NCBI GenBank assembly: GCA_948099385.1
Contig: CANUEZ040000028.1
Location: forward strand, 1,302,001-1,366,000
DNA length: 64,000 nucleotides
Direction of reading: 5' to 3'
DNA from: Fasciola hepatica
Taxonomy: Eukaryota > Platyhelminthes > Trematoda > Plagiorchiida > Fasciolidae
Shown: positions 1 to 11,828 of the stretch, one piece after another
How the letters are laid out: each line of letters starts with the position of its first letter
How positions within the stretch are numbered: position 1 is the first letter of the stretch
Made by a program: the position numbers and the translations under genes
The notes under the pieces: model-generated
The model's input: the letters and a program-made list of their open reading frames with translations, nothing else
What the model was told of the DNA's origin: nothing
The model's database searches: none

Positions 1-1680
1 TGAGTACTTAAGTTGAGAAAATTCTGGGCCATCGTAAATGAGATCATTGTGAATCCAAATGACCTATTACCGAGAAGACCCGAGGAAGGCGGCCGATTGC
101 AACTGGCACTAAGGCTCCCAAGCCTCCACTGCTGGAAACAAGCATATAACTTGCACCAGTATTTTGGGGACAGTAGACACAGCACAACAGCAGAGACAGA
201 AATAGATCATGGAGGGGTGATCGTTGAAGATGGGCCTTTTTATCCTCGTGACCAAAGAACAAGCTTGACTTCGGGGATGGCCACTCAGAATTATCAGCGA
301 GTGCCTGGCCGACTCCGATGGGCTTGGTCCTGCCGTGCCTGTGGAAGCAAGCAAAAAGGGCGTATTATTTACATCAGGAAGGTGTACCCGCCTGAGAGGA
401 ACAGTGGTGAAGGCCAAGCCGACACAGAAGCGCATTGGGGAAAGATGCCCGTCATCCACTGGTTCCCCCAGAAGCTGCACTTATCTCATTTATCTCCTCC
501 AAAGACCTGATTTCTCTAAACAAAGTACCCTTAAGTACCTTTGCGTATGACTTTCGACACGATATGAATAAGTGACGATGGAAAAATTAGATAGCTCGGA
601 CTCAGAAATATTCTTTCATTGGCTATTCGTGGAAGGGCTTCTGCCTCCAAGCATATTAATGCTGCATTAGTTTCCAGTCATTTTTTGCGTTGCCTCAAAT
701 CCAGTCATGTACCCACTGTTGAAGCGATTTCGTTAACAGGAACACAACTTCTTAGCGTCCAAATATCTTGCGATCACTTCTATTCCTAGTTGAAATTTCG
801 TGTACCTGCCTTGGCCCTTTTTTCCCCGATTGCGAAATTTTTGGGGCGGATTCGAGAGAAACATCGCCTGAGATAAACAGCAGCTGACGCAGACGTGGCC
901 TACTCAGAATTATGGGCAAAGAAAGCAGGGCTCTATGGGTGAAGTAATCTTTTAAGCAATAGGTAGCCGGATTCGAATGAACCTCAAAACCCTAGCACCA
1001 TTGATCCATAAACTCTACGGTGCTGGGGTTGCAAACGAACCGTGGTAGAAAACACATATGAAGCTCACCTTTGCAATCATACGGACTCAGAAAACGAGAG
1101 CCATGTTCACTATTTGTGGGAGATAGGCGCATGCGTCATGCAGTTCGAAGATGAGATATGACAGGGTAGCGCGTTGGGCGCGAACGAACAAAGGTAGGTC
1201 CACAAAAACACAAAGTGTACGGAAACGAGCAGGTATTGTATATGGGCGAGTAATACCACGAAAACACGAACTCATGGTGTCTCTGGAGGATTTTCTACAA
1301 CCAGTCGTTTCAGTAGGTATGCCAAGAATCATGACTCCTTCCCGAACCTTGGACTTTGACAACCGCGAAGGGATTTTGGTGGGCAGTGTATCACACAGTC
1401 ACCCTCACACGGAAGGCCCTTATGGAATATTCCTCGTACATGCCCACTCTTTAATAACTTAACTTCTTCACTGAATATGGAACATTTATCAGCACACGTC
1501 ATTCAGCTAGTTTTAGGCACGCCTGCTTATACCGCACCTCATTCCTGACTGTGAATCCGTCTGACTCCACCTCGGAATCATTTCTTTGTGATCGCTCTAT
1601 ATATCGAACATAGTTGAACTCCGGTTCTCGCTTGTTGATCGTTTGGGCCGCCTGATTTAGATTTGTATATAATTCGTTTA
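1..1680. other. Left flank, no recognised gene
   Basis: No family signature was recognised on either strand. Positions 13-510 are open on the plus strand (165 codons) and overlap a 123-codon minus frame at 109-480. Positions 1,087-1,462 carry overlapping frames of about 100 codons on both strands. None shows a domain, signal peptide or repeat that I can name. Host exon fragments cannot be excluded. Confidence 0.4.
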
Positions 1681-1728
1681 TAGTAATAATAATAATATTG
1701 GTTTATTTCGGAGACCACGGAGCATGCC
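1681..1728 (-). repeat. 3' terminus of copy A: hairpin remnant plus ATT tail
   Basis: On the minus strand the sequence runs through GCTCCGTGGTCTCCGAAAT, then AAACC, then several ATT units. The same terminal motif, in cleaner form, ends copies B, E, F and H. In this copy the left arm of the hairpin has changed from TTCGG to CTCCG, which weakens the stem. Confidence 0.75.
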
Positions 1729-2040
1729 ATGTGCATGACCTTTTATATACAGGTGATGGAATGGACAGATATAATTAATGAAAATGTGGAAACTCTCATG
1801 AAAATATAATAAAATGTCTCAGAAGGGAGAATAAAGTGGGATGAAAATAGGGTAAATGTATGCACATCATAGAGATTATAGGGGGTTTAAATGAACTCGA
1901 GGGCGAATTTGAATGGACGCCCGGTGAGTTTGGAAGTCAAGGTCAAATGGACTGAATGGCTGGGTAGCGGTGTAAGTTCGGACCTGGAAATTTTTGGATT
2001 GGCTCGTCATCCTGGATTTCTGGGGCGAGAGTTTTGAAAA
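1729..2040 (-). mobile_element. Terminal 0.3 kb of copy A 3' region
   Basis: This aligns by eye with 59,160-59,400 of copy E and 51,060-51,345 of copy B. Shared words include the GGGAGATAAATGTATGCA-like stretch and the purine-rich run 'AAGTTTGAAGGTCA' (here AGTTTGGAAGTCAAGGTCA). The alignment stops at about 2,040, where unrelated sequence begins. Confidence 0.65.
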
Positions 2041-3715
2041 CCACGGACTTGGTCTGCCAACATTATTGTGAAATACGAGTTACTTGCTGGGTCGTAAGTG
2101 ACTTAACTGTTGTATTTACAATGAAAAAAATTGGGCGATTTTTCCCTCGTAAAAACATTCTGCTCAACGAAATGGTAATCATTTTGTATAGCGGACTTTA
2201 AAAGTGAACTGGTGTGTCGAATCGCATCTGGCAATGGATAAAAAGGTGGGGAATATTTTGAAAACCTTAGACCGTTTCTTCATTATTATTTGGAAAAGTG
2301 CTCCCCTCTTATCATTGCTCCAAAATCCCTATTCTGTGTGAAAAACGTGCCCTTAATGGTGGTGCGCCTTCCGAAGGACCACTGGTTGATGTGATCTGAC
2401 CCACTTAAGTTGGGCTGAAAGAGTAACTGCCGGAATACGGAAACTGTTTTTTTTCTACCTGCGTGTACACCATTGGCGTAAGCAGTGACGTAAGTGATGG
2501 GCGTAAGTAGAGCAGGTTTGGTTTCGCGTCCTCTGGTAATCGAATGTTATCTTTCCATATATATACATATATATATATGTACATACATAATTATGTCCAA
2601 TTGTACGAGCTCTCTTCCGCGTATCTAGCGGAAAATTTTCACTGAGCTAAATAGCTGGTCCTCTTGTCTGAACGTAGTAGATAACTGCGCTTCTGCTACC
2701 AATGCTTTCAGTATTAGCAGTAATGTAACTTACGTGAAATGGCTAACGGATGGAATCGAATGCTAATTCCTTTCCATCTTCTGAAGTTGTTAAACGTCAG
2801 TCGATCTTCACGAAATGTTTAACAAAGCACGGAGTTTTCTATATACCACATCCCAACATGCAAATGATCGCCTCATATATGAAGCTAGCATTCCCAGGCT
2901 TGTGCACGTGAAACAAGACTCACATGCAAGAGAACTGGGAAGGCATCAACGAAATAGCTTCAGAGAAGCAACGAGGTAATCAAAATGTGGTGGCCCTATA
3001 GGGACCACGTTGACAGTCCCGTTGTCCTTCGCGTTGGTCATCGAGCAAGACAATGCACGCACTCGCACTTGTCGTCCTTTATGTATCCCGCGCATTGGAA
3101 ATGGGCCCATCGACCACATGAGCCACATTGCACCCACTGAACGTCCTCGTCAATGTCCACCTTTGGCTCCTCCAATCTGCATAAGCTGCAAACGTCCTCC
3201 CGTATTGGTGAAGCCACTGGACCCACACTCTAACAAGTGGCTGATTGGAAGTCCCGAAGACCGAACCTAAATGCATCCAAATTCGGGTACACCTTAACCA
3301 TTGCACAGAACTGGGCAGAATCATTGGCGATATTTCGCTCCATATCGAGAACCAGACTGTGCGAGAAAGAAGTGGCAAGTGGACACCAAGCCTGGGGTTA
3401 CGGGTTATATATGACCAATAACCCAATCAACAAGCTGCAATGGCTAAGCCAATAACGGGAGAGCTAATCACCGAGATTTGACCAATTAAAACAAGTATCA
3501 ACAAAAATTACCAATGAAGTTTTATAAAGATCGCTTCTATAAACACACTTTTTGTTCCATTTCATTGCAGAAGTTACTCAGTCAGCTTTTTGAGGTCAGC
3601 ATTACGCCAAGCCAGGTCGGAACTAACCTCACCCCCAAATGGCTGGTCCGGGTAGATACATCTGAAAACCGACTGATAAACATGAGAAATGCTATAAATC
3701 GGTATGGGGAACTGC
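2040..3715 (-). mobile_element. Insertion in copy A carrying a PHD-finger remnant
   Basis: About 1.68 kb here has no counterpart in the other family 1 copies, where the flanking sequences are contiguous. The block is AT-rich at its left end, with a TA-repeat stretch near 2,557-2,590, and carries a broken zinc-finger frame on the minus strand at 3,038-3,400. It is probably another transposable element or a processed fragment of one. I could not identify terminal inverted repeats or a target-site duplication, so its class is open and the edges are good only to about 20 bp. Confidence 0.5.
3038..3400 (-). pseudogene. Broken ORF ending in a PHD-type zinc finger
   Basis: The last 60 or so codons (about 3,226 to 3,038) read CSLC, a 20-residue spacer, then WVQCGSCGRWAHFQC, a short spacer, then CECVHC and a stop two codons later. 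That is the C-x2-C, W-x2-C-x2-C, W-x-H-x2-C, C-x-C-x2-C pattern of a PHD finger (Cys4-His-Cys3 type; the final pair is imperfect). The same frame continues upstream, after one in-frame TAG just before the finger, as a plausible protein segment containing NDSAQFCAMV and NLDAFRFGLRDF. Another stop (TAA) lies near 3,405. PHD fingers at a protein C-terminus occur in some transposases, and internally in some LINE ORF1 proteins. Which applies here is unknown. Confidence 0.6.
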
Positions 3716-4010
3716 AGTAGCTTGGGACGATGGGGAACAAAGTGAGGTGCACTGCAGTGGATTAGATATCAATGAAGCTCTGGTACTCTGCAGTGGATTG
3801 TCGGCGGACGGGGCACAAAACTCATCGCAAAATAGTCAGCGAGCAATACAAGACATAGAAGGCTGATCAGATGACAAAAACGATTTAGGCGGATTGGATA
3901 CGGCAGGTATGAGAAACTGTTATAGAATTGATGGATGCATATAATGACGGTCGTTGGGATGATGGCAAGAGAAATGGCCGGTGAGGAACTGCAAGATGCA
4001 GAGCGCGTCC

Positions 4011-4075
4011 ATATATACATATATGCGCAAGTTTATGTATATATATATGCATATATATTATATATATGTTTAGAT
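4011..4075. repeat. TA/CATA microsatellite (unit 1)
   Basis: This is an interrupted TA-rich simple repeat. It occupies the place in the first tandem unit that 4,861-4,936 occupies in the second, and corresponds to the (AT)n of copy E at 59,743-59,780. Confidence 0.85.
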
Positions 4076-4860
4076 ATGAGAGAATCAGGAGGAATAACAA
4101 TGAGGTCCTAGAAAGAAATTATCAGTCATTGGGAGGGGTAGGTAAAGTTAGATCAAACGGTTGTGGAATTAACTTTGGAATATCGTGGTGGATAAACTTC
4201 ATGACGGGTGCACATGGCGGCCCAACGGAGAGAAAAATAGAATGCGGAAGCACAGAAGTGGTGAAGACTGTGAGGAGCAGTTCATGGAAGAATGAAGGTG
4301 AAAGACAGGATCGAGGGGAACAGGTAAGAATGGGTCTAATTGTTTGATCAATGCGGGTGCGACATGTGGTGACGGGCCAGGGGAATCGGGTAGTGAGAGA
4401 CCAAACGGTTTGTAACTGTAGAAGAACATCATGACTTAAAGTTGTCACGGTAGAACACGAAAAACAGACCAAACTGAAAAGCACACAAGAAATGCTTGTG
4501 GCCTAATTGAGAATATCTGAAAACCTTCAGTCATGCATGGAGGGAGCTTGAAATTGATATGAGAAAGGATGGTAGCGGGAGACGGTGGAGAAAAAAGAGG
4601 GATCCATTGCTAGGAATCACGCAGTAATAAGCCTGTGCTACACTGCAGTAGGCAGTCAGTGAACAGGGCACAAAACTCATCGTACAATGGGTAACGGGCA
4701 TTGGAATAAGTAAAAGATGGTGCCGATGGCAAGAATGATATGTAGGGATTCGGTGTGGTAAATATGAGGTGCATATGTAAAAAGAGTGGACGCATATCAT
4801 GAGGGTCAGCGGGATGGTAGCATGAGAAATAGCCGGCAAAAAAGTACAGGGTGCAGTACA

Positions 4861-4936
4861 GGTATATATATATGTATATGCATATGTTTATATATAATTA
4901 TGTATGTGTAGACATATATATATATATATGTATTTA
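4861..4936. repeat. TA-rich microsatellite (unit 2)
   Basis: This is an interrupted TA/TG simple repeat in the second tandem unit. It is followed by the same AGGAGCAGGAGCAA-like motif that follows the microsatellite in copies B and E. Confidence 0.85.
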
Positions 4937-6119
4937 AAGTTCATAAATAGATATGCCAGGAGCAGGAGCAAAAAGCAATGGAGTCCTAGGAGAAAAAAGT
5001 ATCAGTGATTGGAAGAGGGAGATAGGATTGGATCAAGGTGTGCTGGATTGACTTGAGAGAATTCAGACCAAGGTTTTCATAATGGGATAACAATGGATCA
5101 ACAGATAGAGAAGACTGAAGAAGCACGAAAGTGATGCCGGCCGTGAAGAGCAGATAATAAACGAGAGAAGACGAAGGATAGGATCAAAGAGATCAGGTAA
5201 GAATGGGTCTAATTATTTGGTCAATGCAGGTGCGACATGTAGTGACGGACCAGAGGAATCGGGTAGTGAGAGACCAAACGACTTGGAACTGTAAAAGAAC
5301 ATCACGACGTGACGTTGTCTTTACAATCGGTGGGACATGGAAAGCGGACCACACTGATAGACACAGAAAAATGCCTGTAGCGAGCAAAAAACGGATCAAG
5401 GGATGAAAGCAATGACCGAGGAGACACAGGTAAGAAATCGCCAATCAGATCATTTTACTGCAGATGAAACACGAAGGAAGCGGAGAAGGAAGCAGGACGC
5501 TCCAAGGTAAGTGAACTAGTAGTAGAACAAAAGGCCAAAAAAATGAATGCACAGCGGAGTCGGGGCAATAGACCTGGAGAGCTGTGCGCCGGCAGACGAT
5601 CGAATCTGGACACTGGAAAGAACCACAGGGGAATCGCGGAGCCAAGATAGGGCAAGTATGGTGTTGGTGACTAGATAATAAATGCGACTGTAAAAGAAGC
5701 GAATTTTGGAGCGGCAAGTTTTAATATGCGGATTGGTCGTGGGTGCGGGTGGGATTGGCGCATAATGGCATTGGGCATAGGGAGGGAGAACAAGGAGGGA
5801 TTTAACAGAACGACAGGTTTAAGGAAGCTATCAATGGGCGTTTTGAACAGAGGGTAACACCAAGCGCATAGGGGATAGAAGCCAGCATTGACGGCCGGTG
5901 GGAAAAGAGATATTGTCGAGCTTCGACAGAGAAGAGTGGTTGGGACGATAGTGACTCAATGCGGTGAAAGTTGATGTAGAGTGGGGCGATAGGAGGAAGG
6001 ACAAAACGGGTAGGTGTGCATACCGCGGTAGGGCGACAAAAGGGGGAAGTGGTAACAGATAATAGGAGCTATAGGTGAACCAAACTGTGGCGGAAAAAGG
6101 ATGAGGAGCATGCAGTTTT

Positions 6120-6360
6120 CAACCGACAGCATTGGATTCGGTAGTCCGAGAAAAGTTAGAGCTTGCGATCCGCAACCGGTGCTAGTGGGTGGGACTGGCC
6201 GTGCGCTGGGCACCCAACCTGAAAAACACTTCGTAAAGTGAACACAGGATGTGCGATTCACCAGTCTAATTGCGCTCGCACATCGTTGCAGACGGCCTGC
6301 ACGCCCAGTGTGCGCCGGCCATAGCGGTGGATCTGACCGCGTCCCGCACTGTTGGGAGTT
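6120..6360 (-). repeat. Conserved block of the family 1 3' region (copy A)
   Basis: This stretch is about 85% alike by eye to 36,285-36,480 (copy F) and is also recognisable in copies B, G and, more weakly, C. The shared core on the sense strand is AACGATGTGCGAGC, flanked by a GGCCGGCGCACA-like motif. It lies about 650 bp past the end of the RT in copy A, about 700 bp in F and about 500 bp in B. Its function is unknown; it may be an RNA structure or a promoter-like element. Confidence 0.7.
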
Positions 6361-6879
6361 GCACGAGTGTTCATTGATAATTATACAGGGGACAAAACGG
6401 CTGCGATAGAGGTGCGTGATCCGGGAACAATTGACCAAGAAGTGAGACCATGGACAGGAGGGCCAACGGAAACAGCAAGTGGTAGACGACCGTGTAGCAA
6501 TATTATCCAGGTGCACCTGCCAGGGAGGTGGTAAGTACGGTTCTTGAAGTGGTTGGCCGTCATTGAGGATCACTGGAAAAAGAAAAAGGATAAAGTAGTG
6601 CAGTCTGGGTGTGCCCCAGCTGAGAATCAACGGATACTGAGGAGAAAAATGTTACTATTATGGATAAGAGAGGAACATAGGTGAGCAATAGGGTTATCTT
6701 ATGAAGGCAGGAGGTACGTTCGCTATGGATCAGTGAAGACAACGGCCTCAGTTAGCAGCACTAGAGAGAGGGGGAGTGTCGTGCATGGGGTGTACCTAGT
6801 GGCCTGTGGCGCAGAGGTAGTGGAGTTACAGTGTGAGGCCTCTTCCAAAGGCTAAGTCAGCGGAGACGAGCTCACTGGC

Positions 6880-9842
6880 GAGCAACATAGCATTGAGAAC
6901 TGTTCAGTATAACACAAGTGCGCTCCTAAAAGCGAACATTGAGAAGGCACTGCGTAAGCCAAAGGGGAGCTTGTTCGAGATTTTGGAGTAGGCTGACAGA
7001 AAGAGTCAGGACTTCAGGCTGAGACTAGAATCGGGGACAGTGAGAGAGAAGGCACGATGTCGGACCGGGTAGGAGCAGGGCGCAGCGAATGAGATGCGAT
7101 AGGAGGTGTAGGCCTGGTTATGGAGTAGATTAAAGAGGAAAATCAGGCTGGGCCTTGTGCGACGAATCCATAGAGGCTCAATTTGTAGGAGCTCACTGCG
7201 CTGGCAGTATGTCATGGCTATGGATACGCCCAACCGCGTTTTGGTGAAAGTACGCTGAACGTTCTCAAGAGACACAAAAAAGGAACTTGGCCAGAGGCTG
7301 GAGGTAATGGGACAATATTCTAGGATCGGTCTCACGTGTGAGAGATACATGGAGAGGCGGCTGGCCGGTATTAAAAAACTCCGACTGATCAGACCTGGGG
7401 TTCGCTAAGCTTTAGCGATTTGGAATGATGCCTGCTCTGAGAAGTTAACGGAACAAGAGTAGTGTAAGCCAAGATCGGTAACCATGGGGTGTATGTGGAT
7501 GGGCAGGCCGTCCAGAAAAATTCGGCCGGGTGGTACAGTGCACTTGTGTGGTAGGAGGAAGCTTTTCTCCGCAGAGAATTTTATGAACCACGAGACGCGC
7601 CAAGTTTGGAGAACGAGTAAGTCACGTGGTATGTTGCACATAGTCACGGATAGGCCACTAGGTAGGAAGGAGTACACTATTTTTATCTCGTCAGCAAAGA
7701 GGAAAGGAGTGCCGTGTCGAATGGAAGAGAAGATGTCATTGGTATAAATAAGGAATAGTAATGGGTCTAGGACACTGCCTTGGATGACGCCGCTAGTAAT
7801 TGGTTTGGTGGAAGATAAGTGGCCGTCAACGGGCACAGCTTGTGACCTGCGAAAGAGATAAGAGGATAGCCAGGAGAGGAGAGGGTCAGTAATACCGAGA
7901 GACCGATTTTGGCTAACAGATGCATATGGGGAACACGATCAAAAGCCTTAGATATGCCGAGGTACAGGATGATTACAGAGTTGCCGGCGTCGGCGGCAGA
8001 CGATAGGACATTAAGAAAGTCAAGCTGGCAGGGAGCGCAGGAACGGGAGTTCAAGAAACCATGCTGACCAGGGTTTAGCAGGTTGTTGGATAAGAGGTTT
8101 TGGACAGTGATTTCTGATAATTCTCTCCATGATTTTGCGGACTACTGGGGTGTAATTAATAGGCCGATAGTTATCTGAGTCGTATAGTGCACCCTTTTTG
8201 AAGCGCGGAATTATAACAGTATTTCCATTGAGGCGGGACAAACCTTTGGAGCATGGAGGTGGTGTATATATTAGGTAACAAAAAAGGGAGGTCAGGACCA
8301 CCGAAAAGGAAGGAGGGCCGGTGGGGGATCATCTGGTCCCGGTTTCGGGGAAGGTTCAATACAGGAAACTGACTTTTCAATTTCTAGAAGGGTGAAGGGA
8401 ATCGATGAAAGAGAGGCAAAGGTATAGGGATGGATTGTAGGAGGGGGATTACCAGGACAGTTTATGATGGAAGAAGAAAAATGCTCATTGAAGGCCTTAG
8501 AGATAGGTGCTGGAGTACTAGCAGTAGATGGGCCACAGCTGAGGAATTTGGACGAGGTATGATTGGAGTGATTGGACCTTATACTAAGCAGGTTGGACAG
8601 TTAGGCAGTTTTGTTTGGGTGTGCTAGGGCGATGGCCTCTTGGCTCCTCAGATGCAAATCGACCTTGCAACGCAGCTTCATTTGTGGCTGGTTTATGCGC
8701 AGAAGAATTGTAAAGTCGTGTGACCTAGCGGAGGTAAGTTGCAGCTTAGACAGCTCACGCTCTAGAAGTGATAGGAGCGAGCTTCTGGACTTGGGGCGTG
8801 GATCGACACATGGGTTAGCGGTACTCAGACAGTGTAGGAGGTTGGAATAGAGTTCACAGCAGTGAGGGGAAAGGAGGAAAGAAAAAATGTGTCCCAGTTA
8901 GGGGAGCGGATTATCATTGGCACTAGGAGCCAGGCACAGGAACGGTAGGAAGTCGGAAAAGGGGGAGAGGATTGCATCGGATGAGAACAACTGAACTTGC
9001 ACCTGACAATACGGTGGTCACTACCCGGGAAGTGATCAGTAGTCTGGGTGATCATATCAGGAACATCAATGGAGAATACTAGGTCCAAGATGCTGTTCCC
9101 CCTAGTAGGGCAGGAGACATGTTGGGTCCATCCACCAAGACGGACACAAGAAAAGAAGGTGGAGAGGGCGGAAGGGCTAGTATGGGAGGACCAGCAAATT
9201 GAAGGAAAGTTAAAGTCACCCGCAATAATTTTTGCACTGTTAAGGTAGTCAAGCGCAGCATTAAAGACATCCACGGCAGAGTCAATTTTTGCAGGCTCCA
9301 GACCCGGGGGAAGTAGACGCAGCCAAGGAGGAGGTTCTGGCCGGAGGCGTGAATGGATAACAATAACGAATCCTCAATAAGGAGAAGAGGGGGTGGTCGA
9401 TAACACTAGCGTGGATAGTGCATTTGACAAAGGCTAAACAGCTCCCTCCTCGCCTGGACTGGCGGGTGTTCGAGAAGCATTGATACCCAGCTATGCGAAT
9501 AAGGTCAAGCGAAGCATCATCTGACAGCCAGGATTCAGTTAGTAGTATAATGTCAGCGTTTGACGTAAATGCCAAAGGTCGCAGGTGCGATATTTTTCTA
9601 ATCATTGAGCGAGCGTCAATAATAACTAGTAGGAATGGGTTCACTGTCGGTATGCGCAAAGCATGGATGCTAGCTGCAAGACTATTGGGATCACTGTGGC
9701 GATAGGAGTTGGTTCTCAGTGGGGGTAGAGCGTCAGTAGAAGGGGGAGGGCAGGCAGTGTTGGGTGGGGTGCGGAAAGTAGAAGCGTTAGCATTAGGCGC
9801 AGCCGATCGCTGTGGGTGATCAATACGGTTTGTGTGCAGCAC
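6880..9842 (-). pseudogene. Copy A ORF2: endonuclease plus reverse transcriptase, broken
   Basis: ORF2 of a non-LTR element copies its own RNA at a nicked target. EN comes first. Around 9,640-9,430 there is a DARS motif, then LLTESW with the catalytic Glu. Around 9,220 there is AGDFNFPSICW, and further on SILDLVFS and PGSDHR, so the main EN signatures survive. The RT follows. FKKG and NYRPINYT lie near 8,210-8,150. Motif A lies near 7,964-7,934 as YLGISKAFDRV, with the first catalytic Asp changed to Gly. Motif B is SGVIQGSVLDPLLF near 7,790. Motif C is FADE, not FADD, near 7,695. The thumb region (SHVRPILEY) is at about 7,350, with a carboxy-terminal tail to 6,880. At least five frame breaks and two altered RT residues mean it is inactive. 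Confidence 0.9.
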
Positions 9843-11828
9843 ACCGCTGGTGTGCCCGGAGGGGTGTCACACGGCGCAGAGGGAGGGGGCACCATATGGC
9901 AAGGTGAGAGGTTAAGAATATCTGTTGAAGCGGGGTGGACAGGGGGGAGTGCGCGGTGTAAGGTGCTAAGTGGCATGACATCGAGTGGGGAGCGATCAAT
10001 GATATGAGTCTGTGAAAGTTTATGGATATGGTCCATAGGGCGGCTAGCAATATGGCCACGGGTGCGGAGGGCACCGGTCAGGAAATAAACGAGATCTTGA
10101 CTGCAGGTAACCTACCTGTTTGGCAGAGTCAGTATAAGGCCGGTAGGTCGGTATGGGGGTATAAGCATGTGGGAGAGTAACTAGGACGTAGTGTGGGGTG
10201 GGGGGTGGGAGGGGAGTGGCGAAATTTGGAAAGGTTTGGGGGCTCATGAGGGGTGAGGGAGCCGGTAAGTTGGGAGGTGGGGTGAGGAGGCGGGATACAG
10301 GTACGAACCTGGAGTATCTGCAAGGGTACGTACTTGGTACTTCAGGGTTGGATGAGGGTTGGTTGAGGAGAGTAGATGGGAACAGCGGAGGCTGCTGGGG
10401 CTACAGTATGGAGGGCTGGTGTCTGAGGGGCAGGGAGGGATATAAGGTAGCAACGAAGATGGAGGATTGGTGTGACCCATTCGATCAGAGAGAGGGAAAG
10501 ACAGTGGAGGGGGGTGCGAGGCAATGGAAGGGTGAGTGGCACTGGCAACGCCATGAAGGTCACTCCTACATAAAGGGACGGTGGCTTTGGACGAATCTGG
10601 ATGGTGGCCCAACTGGTTTTCACCTAGAGGATCCGAGAGTACGCTGTAAGCAGATGCCGATTGAGATTGGGGGGTAATGAGTGGGGTGACTGATTGAACA
10701 AATGCGGACCTGGTTGGAGTACCGGTTAGGCTCATGGGAGGATTGGAGCGGCACTTGTGAGGATAGAAAAGAAGTGTCGCGGCTGAGCTAGCAGCTGATG
10801 GATAGTTGGTAGAGTCGTTAGAGCGAGAGCGGCGGTTGACAGCACTTATCAACGGCTCAGAGGACGGACTGGAAATAGTACGGCGAGAGCTGGTGGTTGT
10901 ACCAGGGTCTTGTCATGGCTCTGAGGCTATGATGGGGAAGCGCGGCTTTAATACTGGAGTGGAGTGCCGCTTGGGGCCTGTGGTTGGGGAGCGAGAGCTA
11001 CTGCTAGTAGAGGCTACTGAGGGAGATGGTAGAAAAGGGCGTTTGTGTGGAAGCGGAACGGGGAGTGGGGAGTTAGACATATCTAGGTCCACAGTTTGCA
11101 GGTAGGCAGAGTGAGGCATTGGCCTCGCCTTTGACTTCTTGACAGAGGGGCATTGGGTAACCTTCATGTCAGTTACCGTGGGGTCAGCCTGCATGGGCAA
11201 GGCGGAGTTGCTTCTCAGCGAGCGAAGTATTTCCCGATGGAGGGGGGTTTTATCAGGAAACATCTTGATGTCCTTATACGGCGAAACGGCAGCAATTGTC
11301 TACTCGTTGCTAATGAACTCTCTAGCTGTTAGGTCGTCCATGAATTGGAATAGCAGGGGGCAACTATGTCGCTCAGACTCTTTACGTAGCCTCCAGCAGT
11401 GGCATCTATAGTGAGCCATATTGCACGAAATTGGTATGTTGTGCTTCGCTAAGGAAAGTGGTAAGCTGTCTGAAACATTAAAAACCGCTGCGTTCTTGGA
11501 GTTGGTAATGCCGTGGTGTATTTCAGTAGACACGGAGTCCAGGAGGTGTCCCACCGAGATGAAGTTCTTGGGCGATGGAGCGGCCACAGGATCAAGGAGA
11601 GTAGCCAGGGGTGAAACCTTTGAAAGGATTTCATCAATCAGCTCGACCTTGTTTCTAAGTTCAACAAAACTACACTTCAGGGCATTGGGACTATTAGGAG
11701 CTTCACCTTCGACGTTAACGAGGGCGACAGCTCACGGCCTGGTTTCTGGGAAGGGGTCGGGTCTGTTTGGATTTGCCAGCTTTAGCAGTACGAATTTTCC
11801 GAGCACTGGATGGGGACCGGGATGGCAT
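9843..11828 (-). pseudogene. Copy A ORF1, broken
   Basis: A Met codon at 11,828 opens a basic, Ser/Arg/Lys-rich start (MPSRSPSSARKIRTAKAGKS). After a frame change, 11,690-11,300 encodes a segment with KVELIDEILSKVSPLATLLD, then NSKNAAVFNVSD, then CPLLFQFMDDLTAREFISNE. The 'N-x-AVxFNV' word resembles the first strand of the RNA-recognition fold common in LINE ORF1 proteins, and an equivalent segment occurs in copy F at 31,800-32,160. The rest (11,263-9,850) is Pro/Ser/Thr-rich and low in complexity. The predicted role is RNA binding in the retrotransposition particle. Its position directly upstream of ORF2 supports the call. Confidence 0.65.

Larger units (their letters stand above)
3720..5380 (-). 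repeat. Tandem duplication of about 0.86 kb inside the 3' region
   Basis: Two imperfect units lie head to tail at roughly 3,720-4,510 and 4,570-5,370. Matching words are offset by 855-873 bp: GGGCACAAAACTCATCG at 3,811 and 4,666, and CAGGTAAGAATGGGTCTAAT at 4,321 and 5,194. Copies B and E have a single unit. The duplication is therefore specific to this copy or its lineage. Confidence 0.75.
3720..6990 (-). mobile_element. Long 3' region of copy A
   Basis: The region between the end of the RT remnant and the insertion is purine-rich on the plus strand and pyrimidine-rich on the element's sense strand. Many short sense-strand frames are open (for example 5,956-6,630, 224 codons), but they match no domain and look like a composition effect. 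It aligns in pieces with the 3' regions of copies B, E, F and G. Part of it is duplicated in tandem (see 3,720-5,380). Confidence 0.65.

Noticed and set aside
5956..6630. 224-codon minus frame as a protein gene
   Set aside because: It runs through the conserved LINE 3' block. The matching regions of copies F and G are broken by stops and shifts in the same phase, so coding is unlikely.
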